The notes under the pieces were generated by a model that saw nothing but the letters and a program-made list of their open reading frames with translations, searched no databases and had not been told where the DNA came from. A stretch of 64,000 nt of DNA from Myxocyprinus asiaticus (lineage: Eukaryota > Chordata > Actinopteri > Cypriniformes > Catostomidae). Position numbers and translations under genes: made by a program. Positions 1-11,318 of the stretch are shown piece by piece. The stretch spans positions 26,837,197 through 26,901,196 of the forward strand of contig NC_059356.1 of assembly GCF_019703515.2 (NCBI RefSeq), read 5' to 3'. How positions within the stretch are numbered: the stretch's first letter is position 1; every line of letters begins with the position of its first letter.

Positions 1-705
1 ATGAACCACCACATCCTCACACGGTTCTACACCAGCACTGTAGAGAGCATCCTGACTGGCTGCATCTCCCCATGGAATTTTGTATTTTAAAATCTTTGAT
101 CTGATCCTCTCTGAAGTGATATCCTGGATACTTGAACAACAAAAAACAAAAACAAACAGCATGGTATGGTTGACAGTCCTTTTAAATTATTTAAACATAA
201 GTTATACTATCAAATCTACCAAGATCGTTTTCAGTTCTAAAAGAGTTTTTAACAAAATATACATCCAAGAATGAGTTTACTCAGTGAATCTTTTGTACTG
301 TATATCGGGGTTAATATTGTAAATTTCATGTCTGTGTTTCTTCACACACAATCACCTAAAATAAACTAAAACAATCAATAATAGTCTAAATAAAAAAAAC
401 AGCTACAACTGATGTAACTATTTCTTCTTCTTCTTTTCATTGTAAAAAGCAAGCTGAACAGATCACGTCTCACCATATGTTCTTTACTTCTGTAAGTGGT
501 TAAACATTTATTTGGTATTTGGTAATAGCTATTTCCTACTAAAAGGTTTTTACGATGTTTATACATGTGTATTAATCGGTAGTCAATCTAAAAAGAGTTT
601 ATTTAAGCCGTAGTAAAAAACTAATTACCATTTGGTGTACATGTGTTTTTCATGCAGATAATTTGGGCACGCATCTCCACCCCATTTAAAATAGATTGTG
701 GCTTT
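1..705. repeat. Segmental duplicate of 16608-17315
   Basis: Positions 1-705 align colinearly with 16608-17315 with only scattered substitutions and a 3-bp indel near 395. The first 69 bases are a piece of L2-like LINE reverse transcriptase (the same piece as 21104-21172); the rest is not recognised. Homology stops close to 705, just before the MITE at 713. The duplicate probably continues left of the window. Confidence 0.85.
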
Positions 706-712
706 TAATATA

Positions 713-897
713 CAAGTAAAACTAAATGTGTACTGTTGTGATGCCAACGGATCTTAGCTTTACAGGTTTTTATTTCAAGAAAACAAACTTCTACCAATAA
801 ATGATTAAATAACAAGTTTACAGCACTGCATGTACTCACAAAGATCTTCTGTTGCCACACATGGATTTTTGTTCAAAAACACATTTAGTTTTACTTG
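713..897. mobile_element. Small Tc1/mariner-type MITE
   Basis: A perfect inverted repeat of 18 bp (CAAGTAAAACTAAATGTG and its complement) bounds 185 bp, and each end is flanked by TA, the target duplication of Tc1/mariner elements. It has no coding capacity. It sits where the homology between 1-705 and 16608-17315 ends. Confidence 0.6.
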
Positions 898-1012
898 TAC
901 AAGTTTCTGAGTGTGTGGTTTGATCCAGGAATGAGTAAGTTAATACCAAAAACATGAGTGTCATAGTAAACTCAGCCTGTGCATTTGTGTGTGACAAAAA
1001 TCTTTCTGTTCT

Positions 1013-1512
1013 NNNNNNNNNNNNNNNNNNNNNNNNNNNNNNNNNNNNNNNNNNNNNNNNNNNNNNNNNNNNNNNNNNNNNNNNNNNNNNNNNNNNNNNN
1101 NNNNNNNNNNNNNNNNNNNNNNNNNNNNNNNNNNNNNNNNNNNNNNNNNNNNNNNNNNNNNNNNNNNNNNNNNNNNNNNNNNNNNNNNNNNNNNNNNNNN
1201 NNNNNNNNNNNNNNNNNNNNNNNNNNNNNNNNNNNNNNNNNNNNNNNNNNNNNNNNNNNNNNNNNNNNNNNNNNNNNNNNNNNNNNNNNNNNNNNNNNNN
1301 NNNNNNNNNNNNNNNNNNNNNNNNNNNNNNNNNNNNNNNNNNNNNNNNNNNNNNNNNNNNNNNNNNNNNNNNNNNNNNNNNNNNNNNNNNNNNNNNNNNN
1401 NNNNNNNNNNNNNNNNNNNNNNNNNNNNNNNNNNNNNNNNNNNNNNNNNNNNNNNNNNNNNNNNNNNNNNNNNNNNNNNNNNNNNNNNNNNNNNNNNNNN
1501 NNNNNNNNNNNN
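1013..1512. other. Assembly gap (500 N)
   Basis: Exactly 500 Ns, probably a fixed-size placeholder, so the real distance is unknown. The flanks 898-1012 and 1513 onward show no gene. Confidence 0.99.
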
Positions 1513-2343
1513 TAGGCCTACGAATTCTGTGGTGTTTTGGAGTTTTACAAATTGCAATAATTTATCTTAACATGAATATTAATAGTTATAAAATATGTAA
1601 TTATATCAAAATTGGTTATGGATAAGGGTTTAATTAAAATGTGATTATTTGTTAAGCTCTCCCATAAAAGTTAGCAGAAAATCCATTCTAATTGGCTGGC
1701 TGCTATAGGCAACTCTTGTGAGACAGAGACAGACTCATCTGGTAGTTCAGTTCAGCTGGTAACAAAGTTTTGTTTAAAATTTACCAGGCTGCTACAATGA
1801 GCACCTCTGAGAAAGAACTAGTCTAAAACTTTTTTATTAGATTTGCCAAAGCTTGCAAAGTGTATGGCATTGAAAGAAATTAAAAACTGCCGTTGAAGCA
1901 ACTTGTGTGATTAAGTGATTATTTGAATGAGCAACAACTTTTTGTAGCATACCATAGTAAATAATAAAATAATAATCATAATAAAAAGCTTAATACGCAA
2001 AGAGTCAACTACAAGTAAGCCATTCGTCAGTTGAAATCACCTTACAGTGTTACACTGTAGCTCTGTTACACTATCAAAATGCTCCTCTGTTTTTTTGAGC
2101 GGCCCATCCAGCCCAACACAGCAACACTGGCTTAACAAATGGCGTGGGTTTCTGTTTGTACAGCCAATGGAAGATAGGGGAGGTTTCTGGAATCTGTTTA
2201 AAACACTTATAATTTTTGCAACTCTATTTGGTGACACTAGTGTCGCAGTAATTCTACACTTCAAGTTTAATTCACCCTGGAATTTACTCTGTTTAGTCAT
2301 GACAACTCTCGATTTAGATTTATCATGTTAATGTGGGTATGAT
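1513..2343. repeat. Copy of the repeat block at 26028-26989
   Basis: Starts right after the gap and aligns colinearly with 26028-26989. It lacks about 135 bp present there around 26490-26625, a segment that carries a hAT-like terminus. ORFs at 2047-2331 and 26780-26980 are similar but match no family I know. Probably non-coding repeat DNA. Confidence 0.75.
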
Positions 2344-2372
2344 ATACTGATAGGATATTGGTCTTGACGGGC

Positions 2373-3827
2373 TAGTTCCCTATCTGTCACTCACTTGTGG
2401 TTGTGTTGATGTAGTGACACTAGGGGTCACTCTTGGGAGCCCGAGACAACTCTGGTCTTCAACCCGAGCTTCCGTCCATGCCCTGTAGGTTCACGTCGTC
2501 CCTGATGGCTAAAGCATACAACGCTGCTGGACAAGCCGCCTTTGCCCTGTATGCCATGGCTCTCCTGCAGGTCCACCAAGCCAAGGTGTTGAAAGAACTG
2601 CACGAGGGTAGTTCCGCCCCATATTTGATGCAGGAACTGCGCTCGGCGACCGACCTCGCTCTCCGAGTGACGAAGTTCACGGGCGGACAATGGCCACGTT
2701 AGTGGTCCATGAGTGCCACTTTTGCTCAACCTGGTCGAGATGGGTGAGGCGGACAAGACAAGGTTTCTTGCTGCCCCCATTTCCCAGGCTGGCCTATTTG
2801 CCAACACCGTCGAGGACTTTGCCCAGCAGTTCTCGGCAGTGAAGCAGCAGACGGAGGCTATCCAGCACATCCTGCCCCGGCGTGGCTAACTATCCCACAC
2901 AGTCTGCTCGTCGCTAAGGGTGTCCCCCTGCGGTGACTGCACCGGCTCCGCCGCAGCCCGCCCCTTCGGCCTGGCCCCAGCATGGAGCCCACCACAGGAA
3001 GCTGATGCCACCCGTCTCACAGTCGGCTGCTAAGAACCCACGGAGGTTGTCAAAGCACCCCTGAGATGGGAGACCCAGGGAAAATGAAACCCACTCACCT
3101 GGAGCTGGTAAGAAGACCACTCCATCTCCCGGTGGAGGGCCAGGTGGGAAATCTTTTGTTGCCTTTTTTTTATTTCGCCGCATGCCCAAGTGGCTGCAGT
3201 ACCCAACAGTTCAGCAAAAGAGCGGTTTCCTTCCTCCCTGGGTCACATACCCGGTGTGCACGGTCGTCATCATGACTACCATCCATGGATTTTTCCTTGC
3301 AGGATTGGCGCTCCAGTGGTGGTCTTCCTGCCCCTAAGCGCCCAGCTGTGGCACACAGCCACGCCCGATGTGGCAGTCTCCACAGGTTATGAGGATGGGC
3401 CTCTTCCTCCCCCGTCCCAGGCTGTTCCGGGGGTGGTCACAAGGAGCCAGGTAAGTGCTTCGATTTCCCTAGACTCAGCACGGCCACGATGTGGTGTGGC
3501 ACCTCAAGCTCCGCCCCGCCGTGAAGCCCCACCTGCCGGTACGTCCGATGACGTTGTCCCCTTGGTCCCCCTTGCGAGGAACTTGGATGCGTGGCTTGCG
3601 CTTTCCAATCCGTAACAATGGCTGATCCGGACCATCCGACTCAGCTACGCGTTGTCAGAAGGCATTCAAACAGAAAACAGCGGTTCCACTGAAACTTTTT
3701 CAGAGGCTCCTGGGGCATATGGCATCCTCTGTGGTGGCCACCCCGCTCGGGTTGATGCATATGAGGCCGCTTCAGCACTGGCTCCAGACTCGAGTCCCGA
3801 GATGGGCATGGTGCCACGGGACACAGC
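2373..3827 (+). pseudogene. DIRS-like retrotransposon copy 1, 5' part (ITR, gag, RT fragments)
   Basis: The block opens with about 85 bp of the DIRS inverted terminal repeat (the same sequence as 46763 onward, with the motif TAGTGACACTAGGGGTCAC). It then jumps into Gag-like coding: residues such as AMALLQVHQAKVLKELHEG at about 2550-2620 match copy 2. Gag continues with frameshifts to about 2890. From about 3300 to 3827, disrupted reading frames resemble the stretch leading into the DIRS reverse transcriptase. DIRS elements are retrotransposons that integrate with a tyrosine recombinase instead of a DDE integrase. There are many stops and indels, so it is dead. A solo LTR interrupts it at 3828; the rest of the element follows at 5590. 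Confidence 0.75.
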
Positions 3828-5589
3828 TGTAGCAAATTAGCTTAAAAGGGAATTATTTATAATTAATTATAACTGGTTATAATTAATAATAAATATTTAG
3901 ATTAGATCTTAGAATTAACTGTAGCAGAATCGATATTACAATTACTTGATCTGTCCGTCCAGCGAGCAGACAATATAATTATTTATCAATTCTAGGAAGA
4001 TTACTTTCCTGGCCAAGGAACAATAGCCTTCCTACTTATACAGTGCTAGCAGTAGTTTAGCATGTAGCAAGGAGCAACATTCAGTGACTTTGAATTATGA
4101 GCGGAACACAGAGACAATCAATCGTGAATATAAGGGATTTAATAAATGAAACTATAACTAACATACAAACAAACTAAGCAAAACATACATATATAGAATG
4201 AAGGAAAGTAAGGAACAGAGAGAGAGAAGAGCACAGAATGGCAGTATTTCACATCAATTAACCACAACCTAAATGAGAATCATCAGAGGCACAATTCACC
4301 TTAAAAGGGGTTCAAACTTAAACGCGCATCTAATCAGTTGTAAATGGTTACTTGCATTGGTTTGTTGCTGAATAAGAGTCTTGATGCGGTAGACGAGGTT
4401 CTCGATGATTTCTTTAGGAGTGAGTTGAAGAAGTCCACAGGAAATCCACAAAGTTAAACACTGCCAGAAGGTTAAACTCAAGAGAGAGTTTTGGAGTGGG
4501 TTGGTCTCAAGAAGAAGAGTTTTTGAGCGATGATTAGTCTGCGCTCTGGAGTTTTGATAGTTCATTGCCGCACCCATTTTGTGGGTGGAGTGGCCAATCA
4601 GAGGCATGCATTTTGAGCGGGAGAAACATCCTTTGTCTCCGTTTATGGCCCATTCGCATTTTATTGCTGATCTGGACCGCTAGTGCAGCTTTTAATTCAA
4701 AACATAGTAAGAATTGTTCGATGCATTTCACGATCACATGGTGTACATTATTGTGTGAGAAATAAAGGGAAGATCATTTTGATACCAAGAAGGTAACCTC
4801 CAGACGATATTAAAGCAGAGATACACTCATACACTTGAATATAGGCATTTAACGTCTAACTAATACAAGTAAAGGGTTTTAACTAAGTTAATATGATAGG
4901 GGAATATACATACAACACATGCATATAGCAGATACATTTATAACTGCTTACTATGGCCTAAAATAGAGAAAATGTCTTTAGGTGTGTGTGTGACGTGTAT
5001 TGGAATTACTGGAGACAGACAACTGCTCTGGTGCCTGGCATGGGGGTCACCCATTATAATGTGAGAAATAAAGAGAAGATCATTTTGATACCAAGAAGGT
5101 AACTTCCAGACGATATTAAAGCAGAGATACACTCATACACTTGAATATATGCGTTTAACGTCTAACTAATACAAGGGTTTTAACCAAGTTAATATAATAG
5201 GGGAATATACATACAACACATGCATATAGCAGATACATTTATAACTGCTTACTATGGCCTAAATAGAGAAAATGTCTTTAGGTGTGTGTGTGACGTGTAT
5301 TGGAATTACTGGAGGCAGACAACTGCTCTGGTGCCTGGCACGGGGGGGTCACCCTCCTCTCTGTGGAATGTGTTTGAAGCTTGATGGAGACACTTCAGAG
5401 GAGACCTGTTTTAACATCCTTTTGATAGTGATAAAGACCACCTGCAATTTAGCACCCATATAAATGTAAACGTGGAGACCAGGTCAGTAATTTATATGCA
5501 AATGTCAAAAGGCTAAAAGGTTTTTTTCAAACAAAGTTTTTTTCAAACAAAGTGTAATTAGCCATCACTGATCTTACACAGACGTTACA
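3828..5589 (-). mobile_element. Solo LTR-like insertion in DIRS copy 1
   Basis: The segment starts TGTAGC and ends GTTACA (TG...CA ends) and is flanked on both sides by CAGC, a likely 4-bp target duplication inside DIRS coding sequence. Its left part, read on the minus strand, is similar to the end of the LTR-like sequence at 35030-35165, and both end in TTTGCTACA on the LTR sense strand. No gag or pol ORF is present, so it is probably a solo LTR. At 1.76 kb it is long, partly because of the internal tandem duplication at 4754-5354. The retroelement family is not identified. Confidence 0.55.
4754..5354. repeat. Tandem duplication, unit about 306 bp
   Basis: Two direct copies (about 4754-5055 and 5060-5354) share the same order of motifs, from GTGAGAAATAAA to a GGGGTCACCC end, with small indels. 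They lie within the solo LTR. Confidence 0.9.
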
Positions 5590-6645
5590 CAGCACTTCAA
5601 GTCACTGCGAGCCACTCACATTCCGGGCAACCTCAACACTACAGCGGATGCGCTGTAATGGCAGGTTACCCTCAGGGGAGAGTGGAGACTCCACCCTCAG
5701 GTGGTCCAGCTGATTTGGAGTCGATTCAGATGGGCACAGGTGGACTTGTTTGCCTCCCAAGAATCCTCCCACTGCCCGCTCTGGTACGCCCTCACCGAGG
5801 CTCCCCTCGGCATAGACGCACTGGCACACAGCTGGCCCCCTGGCCTACGCAAATATGCATTTCCCCCGGTGACCCTGTGCAGGATCTACCATGAGACTTC
5901 TCCACATGGTCGGCAAGACCATGTGATGTATTTTCCACTTAAATATCCCCCCTCTCTTTGGGCGAGGTGTGGTCTCCGCGGTACCCCCTGACTAGACCTG
6001 GCGGCCCAGTCGGATAATCCCCCTTGTTTTTTAGGGAGTGGAAAAAAAGAAGGGGAAAAGAGGCCATGACTGGGTTAGCCTGTCTCTATCTTTTTGGTAG
6101 TCGACTTGTCCCCAAAGGGCCTTTCGACACTCATAACTATGTTGGGGGAGGTTACGTGTTGGCCTGGTGCACTGGCTACGAGGCACACAGTTGTCTGCCT
6201 GTCACACACCGCCAGTTCACGTAACATAGTTCAGCCAGTTGTGGCGTTTTGTATAGGGACCCCTAGTGTCACTACATTGACACAACGTCGAGTGAGTGAC
6301 AGAATGGGAATGTCATGGTTACTTGCGTAACCTCCGTTCCCTGATGGAGGGAACGACACATTGTGTCCCTCCTGCCACAACACTGAACTACCTGCTGAAA
6401 TGGCCGGGACCTTGTCTCGGTTCCTCAGCACAAAACCTGAATGAGTGGTTGCGAGCTAGCTCCTTTTATACCCATATGTCTAGGGGAGTGGCGTGCAAAT
6501 TCCACTCGCCAATTCCCATTGGCCTTTTCTCAAAGATCAGTGGTGTTTGGGCTCCCAAGAGTGACCCCTAGTGTCACTACATCGACAAAACGTCTCGTTC
6601 CCTCCATCAGGGAACAGAGGTTACGAAAGTAACCAAGAAGTTATC
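5590..6645 (+). pseudogene. DIRS-like copy 1, 3' part (RNase H fragment, 3' region, right ITR)
   Basis: Resumes the DIRS element after the solo LTR. Bases 5590-5880 match the RNase H region of copy 2 (48355-48640; residues PQVVQLIWSR). Near 5880 the sequence jumps to the 3' untranslated region, so the tyrosine recombinase gene seen in copy 2 is missing. Bases 6240-6645 form the right inverted terminal repeat, including GGGACCCCTAGTGTCAC, a degenerate octamer (GTGCAAAT at about 6492) and a complement of the TATA region. The copy is non-autonomous and dead. Confidence 0.8.
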
Positions 6646-6659
6646 TGACCAAATTTAAT

Positions 6660-7557
6660 TTGGATTTTTTACAGTGTGTTATCCATTTGTTAAAGTCATA
6701 GAAAGGTTTTGAAAATTCATGGGTCAAAATCTGGAACCTTGTAAGGCTGAGCACTATGAACTTCACATTGTTGCACCTGCTACTGAGCATGCCCACTGGA
6801 GAAGCATTGTGGCTGAAGACACTACCAACAATCCCCTTTATTTAAGTGTGTTTGGACAAAGCGTACCTACTTATGAGGGCACGTACATCATTTGTAAATA
6901 ATCTGTTTTGAATTAATAAATGTTTTTGCTCTTTATGTGTTTTTAATTATGTTTTGCTGTAAAAAGTTGTGTTTTGTTTAAAGTCACCATCAGGGTAATT
7001 AGTGTTCGCTTTGATGAAGTTTCTTTATTAAGCTGATTCAACTTTTAAATGTTTGAAGTACATGTAACCACCATTTAAGTTAGACCAACTATTTAGTCTC
7101 TTTGTGGGGCTCATATATGATCTTATGTTGAAATATAAATCTGCTTAAAAATATTTTGTATAAAATTATTTTCAAGAATATTGAAAATTATCAGCAGCTG
7201 TACTTAAAAATTCAAGTTTATTGAACTTAATGATCATTGATATTTTTATTCATGAAACTTAAGATCCAACTTGAATTAAATTGGTAAAACGAATTTGCCT
7301 GAAGTTGAGTAAACTCAAAAATGCTTTGCAGCTGGTTGCCTTACTTTTTAAAGTTTACTCAACTTTTTAATTTTAAGAATTGTACCACATTCTCAAGTTT
7401 TATTTCAATTCTACTTATTCTTGTTCTCTTTTTATTATCTGTACTTAATAATGGGGATCTCAGAAACCCATTAAGTTATTTTAAATTATTCAGCTTTTAA
7501 GCAAGAAAACTATTTAGCGGTTTTCTCTGCCTACAGACAGTTAAATCTAGGGTATGG
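6660..7557. repeat. Unknown repeat, copy 1 (partner at 44920-45733)
   Basis: About 0.9 kb that recurs at 44920-45733 with substitutions and indels. It contains a 60-codon ORF kept in both copies and several AAGTT-rich stretches common in fish interspersed repeats. It directly abuts the promoter region of VH1, as its partner lies just upstream of VH7. Family unknown. Confidence 0.7.
6719..6901 (+). CDS. Small ORF of unknown function inside the repeat
   Basis: I do not recognise this 60-residue ORF. Its reading frame is kept in the partner repeat at 45021-45206 (61 aa) with few amino-acid changes and one codon-sized indel. It has no signal peptide, membrane segment or familiar motif, and ends in TAA followed by an AATAAA-like signal. 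It could be the 3' end of a transposon protein or chance conservation of a recent repeat. Coding status is unproven. Confidence 0.2.
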   Translation: MGQNLEPCKAEHYELHIVAPATEHAHWRSIVAEDTTNNPLYLSVFGQSVPTYEGTYIICK

Positions 7558-7563
7558 AAATAC

Positions 7564-7571
7564 ATGCAAAT
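7564..7571 (+). promoter_or_regulatory. Octamer of VH1
   Basis: A perfect ATGCAAAT, 126 bp upstream of the leader ATG. The spacing is identical for VH8 and VH9. Confidence 0.85.
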
Positions 7572-7689
7572 ATCCTCCTTTTACTCCTTTTCATTATGTA
7601 AACAGGAGCATACAGACACAATAAAGAGCTCCTCATGTTCTGCAGTGGACAGTGTCACAGGCCCCAACTGAGAGACTGCAAATAGAATC

Positions 7690-8158
7690 ATGCACTTTAT
7701 ATTACTATTGTTGATATCAGCTACATTGTCCAGTGAGTATTTGCCTCCCACAATACTTCCATGCACACACTCATATCTTTATTTACATATAATTCATAAT
7801 CCATTATTTTACCGCTATATATATGTATATTAATTGCTACTCTTTCAACATTTGTTTAATAAATGTTACTAGGTGTTCACTGTATTGAGTTGAATCAACC
7901 TGCTGGCATGGTGGTGGAAAAACCTTGGGAATCGTTTTCCATCACCTGTAAGATTACTGGATATTCAGCATCAGGTGGCTGTACCAACTGGATACGACAC
8001 TCAACTGGAAAAGCACTGGAATGGATTGGCTGGTTCTGTACATCTACTGATACAGGCACCAGTGACTCAATGAAATATAAGATCAGCTTGTCTGCTGAAA
8101 ATTTTTGGGCAAAATTTAGAGATTCGGGACACAGCTGTATATTACTGTGCTTGGAATA
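7690..8158 (+). pseudogene. ighv: VH1, IGHV pseudogene
   Basis: Leader exon 7690-7732 (hydrophobic, MHFILLLLISATLS), donor GTGAGT, V exon from 7873 after TTACTAG. Framework 1 has the first conserved Cys (SITCKITG), CDR1 contains a second Cys (GGCTNW), framework 2 reads WIRHSTGKALEWIG and CDR2 carries another Cys (WFCTS). Framework 3 is damaged: compared with VH8 the stretch after SAE is rearranged and 20 bp shorter, so the YYC codons fall out of frame. Other changes are V to E and G to W in framework 1. It belongs to the same family as VH8 and VH9 and is the third copy of that duplicated unit. It cannot encode a V domain. Confidence 0.9.
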
Positions 8159-8196
8159 CACAGTGCCACAAATTGTGCAATACCTGTGCAATAATC
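8159..8196 (+). promoter_or_regulatory. RSS of VH1
   Basis: Heptamer CACAGTG at 8159-8165, a 22-bp spacer and nonamer GCAATAATC at 8188-8196. The heptamer is perfect and the nonamer is degenerate. Confidence 0.75.
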
Positions 8197-8703
8197 ATTG
8201 TTTTTTTTTTCTTTCTTTTTTTTTTTTTTCTGCTGAGACATTTAAGATGTACACAAACTTAAATTATTTTAATCACATAAAAGTGCATAGAATTCAATAT
8301 TCCTTAATTTATTTATTTCCTGTTTGTTATGTATGTATTTATTTGCATTATGCTTCGTAATATTTTTTAATCCTTCAGTCTTTATTTTCAATAGTGCACT
8401 GAAAGAACTGTACATGTACAATCTCAATTTACTTCATATACAGCCAGTACAACTCATAAATAATAATTTCTTTTCACACTCATTTACAGTATTTGTTCAG
8501 TGGGAATCAACTGGTGTCAGATGCAGTGAAAGATCCAACAAATATATTCATAATTTCTTTTGACACAGGGTAGAACTATAATAGTTCAAGATCATTTAAC
8601 AGATTTTTATTACAAATCTCAAATAATATTTATGCTACATATGTAAGATAAAAGGTGATAGACAGTTTTTCTCACTAAGATCATAATGTATTAGGTCAAT
8701 TAG

Positions 8704-8810
8704 GGTGTCCAAACTACGGCCCTGCTGTGCACCGACTGCTCTGATGCGGCCCGTGAGAGATTTTAGAAATAGAACAGAATTTGGCCCGCTGCTGATAAAT
8801 GATATGTATT
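8704..8810. mobile_element. hAT-like repeat fragment
   Basis: Starts AGGGTGTCCAAACTACGGCC, the same terminus as the element at 53142-53703 in the duplicated VH8 unit. It is cut at 8810 by the chromovirus LTR. Confidence 0.45.
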
Positions 8811-9066
8811 TGTCAGGAATACCCAGACTCGGAGATGGTGTTGGAATAGTGTTGGAATTATTCGGTATCTTATGAAGGAGTTCCTTGGAGGACCAGGTAA
8901 GTGAGTCTTAATTCTTTGTCGAGACCAGACAATGATTGACAGTAGAATGGGGTTTAAGTAGAGGAGCTGATTGATGCGGTGATGGGTGACAGGTGCAGGT
9001 GATTAGTAATTAAGAGAGAGCGAAGGTTGAGTGAATGCGGCAGAAGGGTCAGATGGGTCCGTGACA
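8811..9066 (-). mobile_element. 3' LTR of chromovirus copy 1
   Basis: 256 bp bounded by TGTCA...TGACA, followed on the element's coding side by a purine-rich tract (minus-strand GGAGGGGGGTGG at about 9067-9085), a polypurine tract in the right place. The matching 5' LTR is missing. Confidence 0.75.
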
Positions 9067-10637
9067 TTACCACCCCCCTCCACGGACCTCTCCAAAGAGA
9101 TGAGTTTCCTGATGCTGTAGCCAACCCCGTCCACGTGGAGATAGTCGGTTAGGGTGAGAATCGTGGAAGTCGGAGAGTAGGGTCGGGTCCAGGATGTTGT
9201 CTCGAGGAATCCAAGATCCATCCTTGGGGCTGTAACCCTCCCAATCCACAAGGTACTTGAGACGACCCCTGCGGTGTCGGGAGTCCAGGATGTTTCGGAC
9301 TGTGTAGACCGGTCCATCTTCTAGTATAAGTGGCTGGGGGGGAGGGGGGAGGGGGTTGTCAGAAGGATTAATTTCTGAGGGATGAGGAGAGAGAGACAGG
9401 TGGTACAGTTTTAGAAGGGAGACATGGAAGGTAGGGTGGATACGATATTGGTGGGGGGAATTGGAGTAGGTAAATGACAGGATTAATTTGTCTGGTGATG
9501 GTAAAGGGACCAATGTAACGGGGACTTAACTTCTTGCAAGGGATGTGTAACCTGATGTCCCTTGTGGAGAGCCACACCTTCTGCCCAGGTTGGTAAATAG
9601 GAGTTGGGGACCTCTGGGCAGAGGAAGAGAGGAGGTTGATAGCCGAGTAAGCACTGGAAAGGTATGAGGTTGGTAGAGGACTGACATAGGGAGTTTTGCG
9701 CATACTCTTCCCAGGACAAGAAATGGTTCCAATAGTTCTGGCGGTGGTGGCAGAAGGTTCTGAGGAAGAGGCTGATCTCTTGGATCTTCCTTTCCATCTG
9801 TCCATTGCTCTGTGGATGATAACCAGATGTAAGGCTGATGGTCACTCCCAAGAGAGAAAAGAAAGCCCTCCAGACTCTGGAGACGAACTGGGGACCTCGG
9901 TTGGAGATTATATCTTCTGGAATGCCATAATTTCGGAACACATGTTTAAATAGCACCTCTGCAGTCTCTAAGGCAGTGGGAAGTCCCTTGAGAGGGACTA
10001 ATTTGCAGGCTTTGGAAAAGCGATCCACAGTAATCAAAATGCAGGTGTATCCCTCAGAGGAAGGCAGATCAGAGATAAAATTGACCCCTAGATGTGACCA
10101 GGGTCGGCGGGGGACGGGCAGCGGAAAAAGTTTACCGGTAGGAAGTTGTCTTGGAGTTCGAGATATTGCACACTCCGGACATCCCTGGACGAACCTTCGG
10201 ATATCTTTATCCATGCGTGGCCACCAGAACCGGTCCTGAACAAGTGAGAGGGTCCTATTGGTAACAGGGTTGCCAGTGCCTAAGGAGGAGTGTACGGAGT
10301 CAATGAATGATAAGTGTTGGGAGAAAGGGACATAAGTTTTGTTGGCGGGGCACCCCGACGGAGCTGGTTCAGTGGCGGTGGCTTCGCGAATGCTATCATC
10401 CAGGGACCATCGGATGGGGCTTACTATGACGTGAGGAGGGAGAATGGTGTTAGGTTCCTCGGGACTCTCCTCAAGAGTGTAGAGGCGGGAAAGGGCATTC
10501 GCTTTGGAATTCTTATTACCTGGACGATAGGAGATGGTGAAATTGAATTGTGTGAAGAAAAGGGCCCATCGTGCCTGGCGGGGGTTGAGGCGACGAGCCT
10601 CTCTGAGGTACTCAAGATTCTTGTGGTCAGTTAGCAC
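9067..10637 (-). pseudogene. Chromovirus copy 1 integrase with chromodomain, broken
   Basis: Ty3/gypsy integrase read on the minus strand in three overlapping frames (10637-9483, 9805-9368, 9513-9067), so frameshifted at least twice. The N-terminal zinc region keeps CPEC but has Asn for the second His ([10 protein letters not shown]). In the catalytic core two of the three acidic residues are changed: GVNFISDLP and [10 protein letters not shown] carry Asn where Asp is usual; the Glu in SNGQMER is kept. The C-terminus ends in a chromodomain ([17 protein letters not shown] at about 9250), which in this clade directs integration to marked chromatin. Clearly inactive. Confidence 0.88.
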
Positions 10638-10930
10638 TAAAAAGGGATGTTAAGCCCCCTCTAACCAATGCCGCCACTCCTCCAGGGCCAATTTGATAGC
10701 CAGAAGCTCTTTGTTTCTGATGTCATAATTATGCTCCACCGGGGAGAGCTTTCTGGAGAAAAAGGCACATGGGTGAAGTAGAGGTGGTTTCCCCTGCTGC
10801 TGAGAAAGGAAAGCTCCTACGCCATTTGTGGAGGTGTCAACTTCCAGTACAAATGGTTTATTAGGATCTGGGTATACAAGGAGTGGGGCTGAGGTGAAAG
10901 CATCCTTAAGGAGTTGGAAGGCGTTTGAAG
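10638..10930 (-). pseudogene. Chromovirus copy 1 RNase H fragment
   Basis: The minus strand encodes [10 protein letters not shown] (catalytic Asp), RNKELLAIK (catalytic Glu) and [10 protein letters not shown] (Asp), running into the integrase frame. An in-frame TAA lies at about 10651, just before HPFLVL. The reverse transcriptase expected upstream is absent: the sequence passes from the protease-RT linker straight into RNase H. Confidence 0.8.
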
Positions 10931-11318
10931 TTAATGGGGTTTAATTAGGTCTACTGCACATCCACATGGTCGATGAGGAGGTAGTTGTGAGGCGCGTAGA
11001 GGGCAGAAGACGTCCTGAAAGCGGGAATAGCAGGATGGGATTTCCACAGGAATGGAACTGGTAGGGCTCTCAATGGAGGTTGTGTTAAGACTGAGAGGAA
11101 GGGTTTTCTTGGCAGAGAGCTTGGGTCTAGGAGAGGGAAGATATGGAAAACAGGAACCGGTAGACCAGGAGATGACTGGAGAATGTTGAATGAGCCACGG
11201 ACATCCCAAAATGATGTCAGCAGTGGAACTCTCCAGAACCAATAGGGTGATGTCTTCAGTGTGTAAAATTCCTACTTGGAGTTTGATGGGACCCACACAG
11301 TAGGTCCAGACAAAGTGT
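10931..11318 (-). pseudogene. Chromovirus copy 1 protease-RT linker fragment and truncated 5' end
   Basis: The minus-strand ORF contains ILGCPWLIQHSPVISW, the conserved motif at the protease/RT junction of chromoviruses, and stops at the deletion that removed RT. To the right the element ends near 11318 at AAAGTGTTC, a string also present in the flanking duplicated unit (about 54043), which suggests that a microhomology deletion removed gag and the 5' LTR. Confidence 0.65.

Noticed and set aside
961..1625. ORFs spanning the N gap
   Set aside because: They consist almost wholly of unknown bases and carry no information.
2427..2870. Minus-strand ORF of 147 codons
   Set aside because: Shadow of the plus-strand DIRS gag remnant; the plus-strand frames match copy 2.
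9696..10634. Plus-strand ORFs across the chromovirus
   Set aside because: Antisense shadows of the minus-strand integrase.
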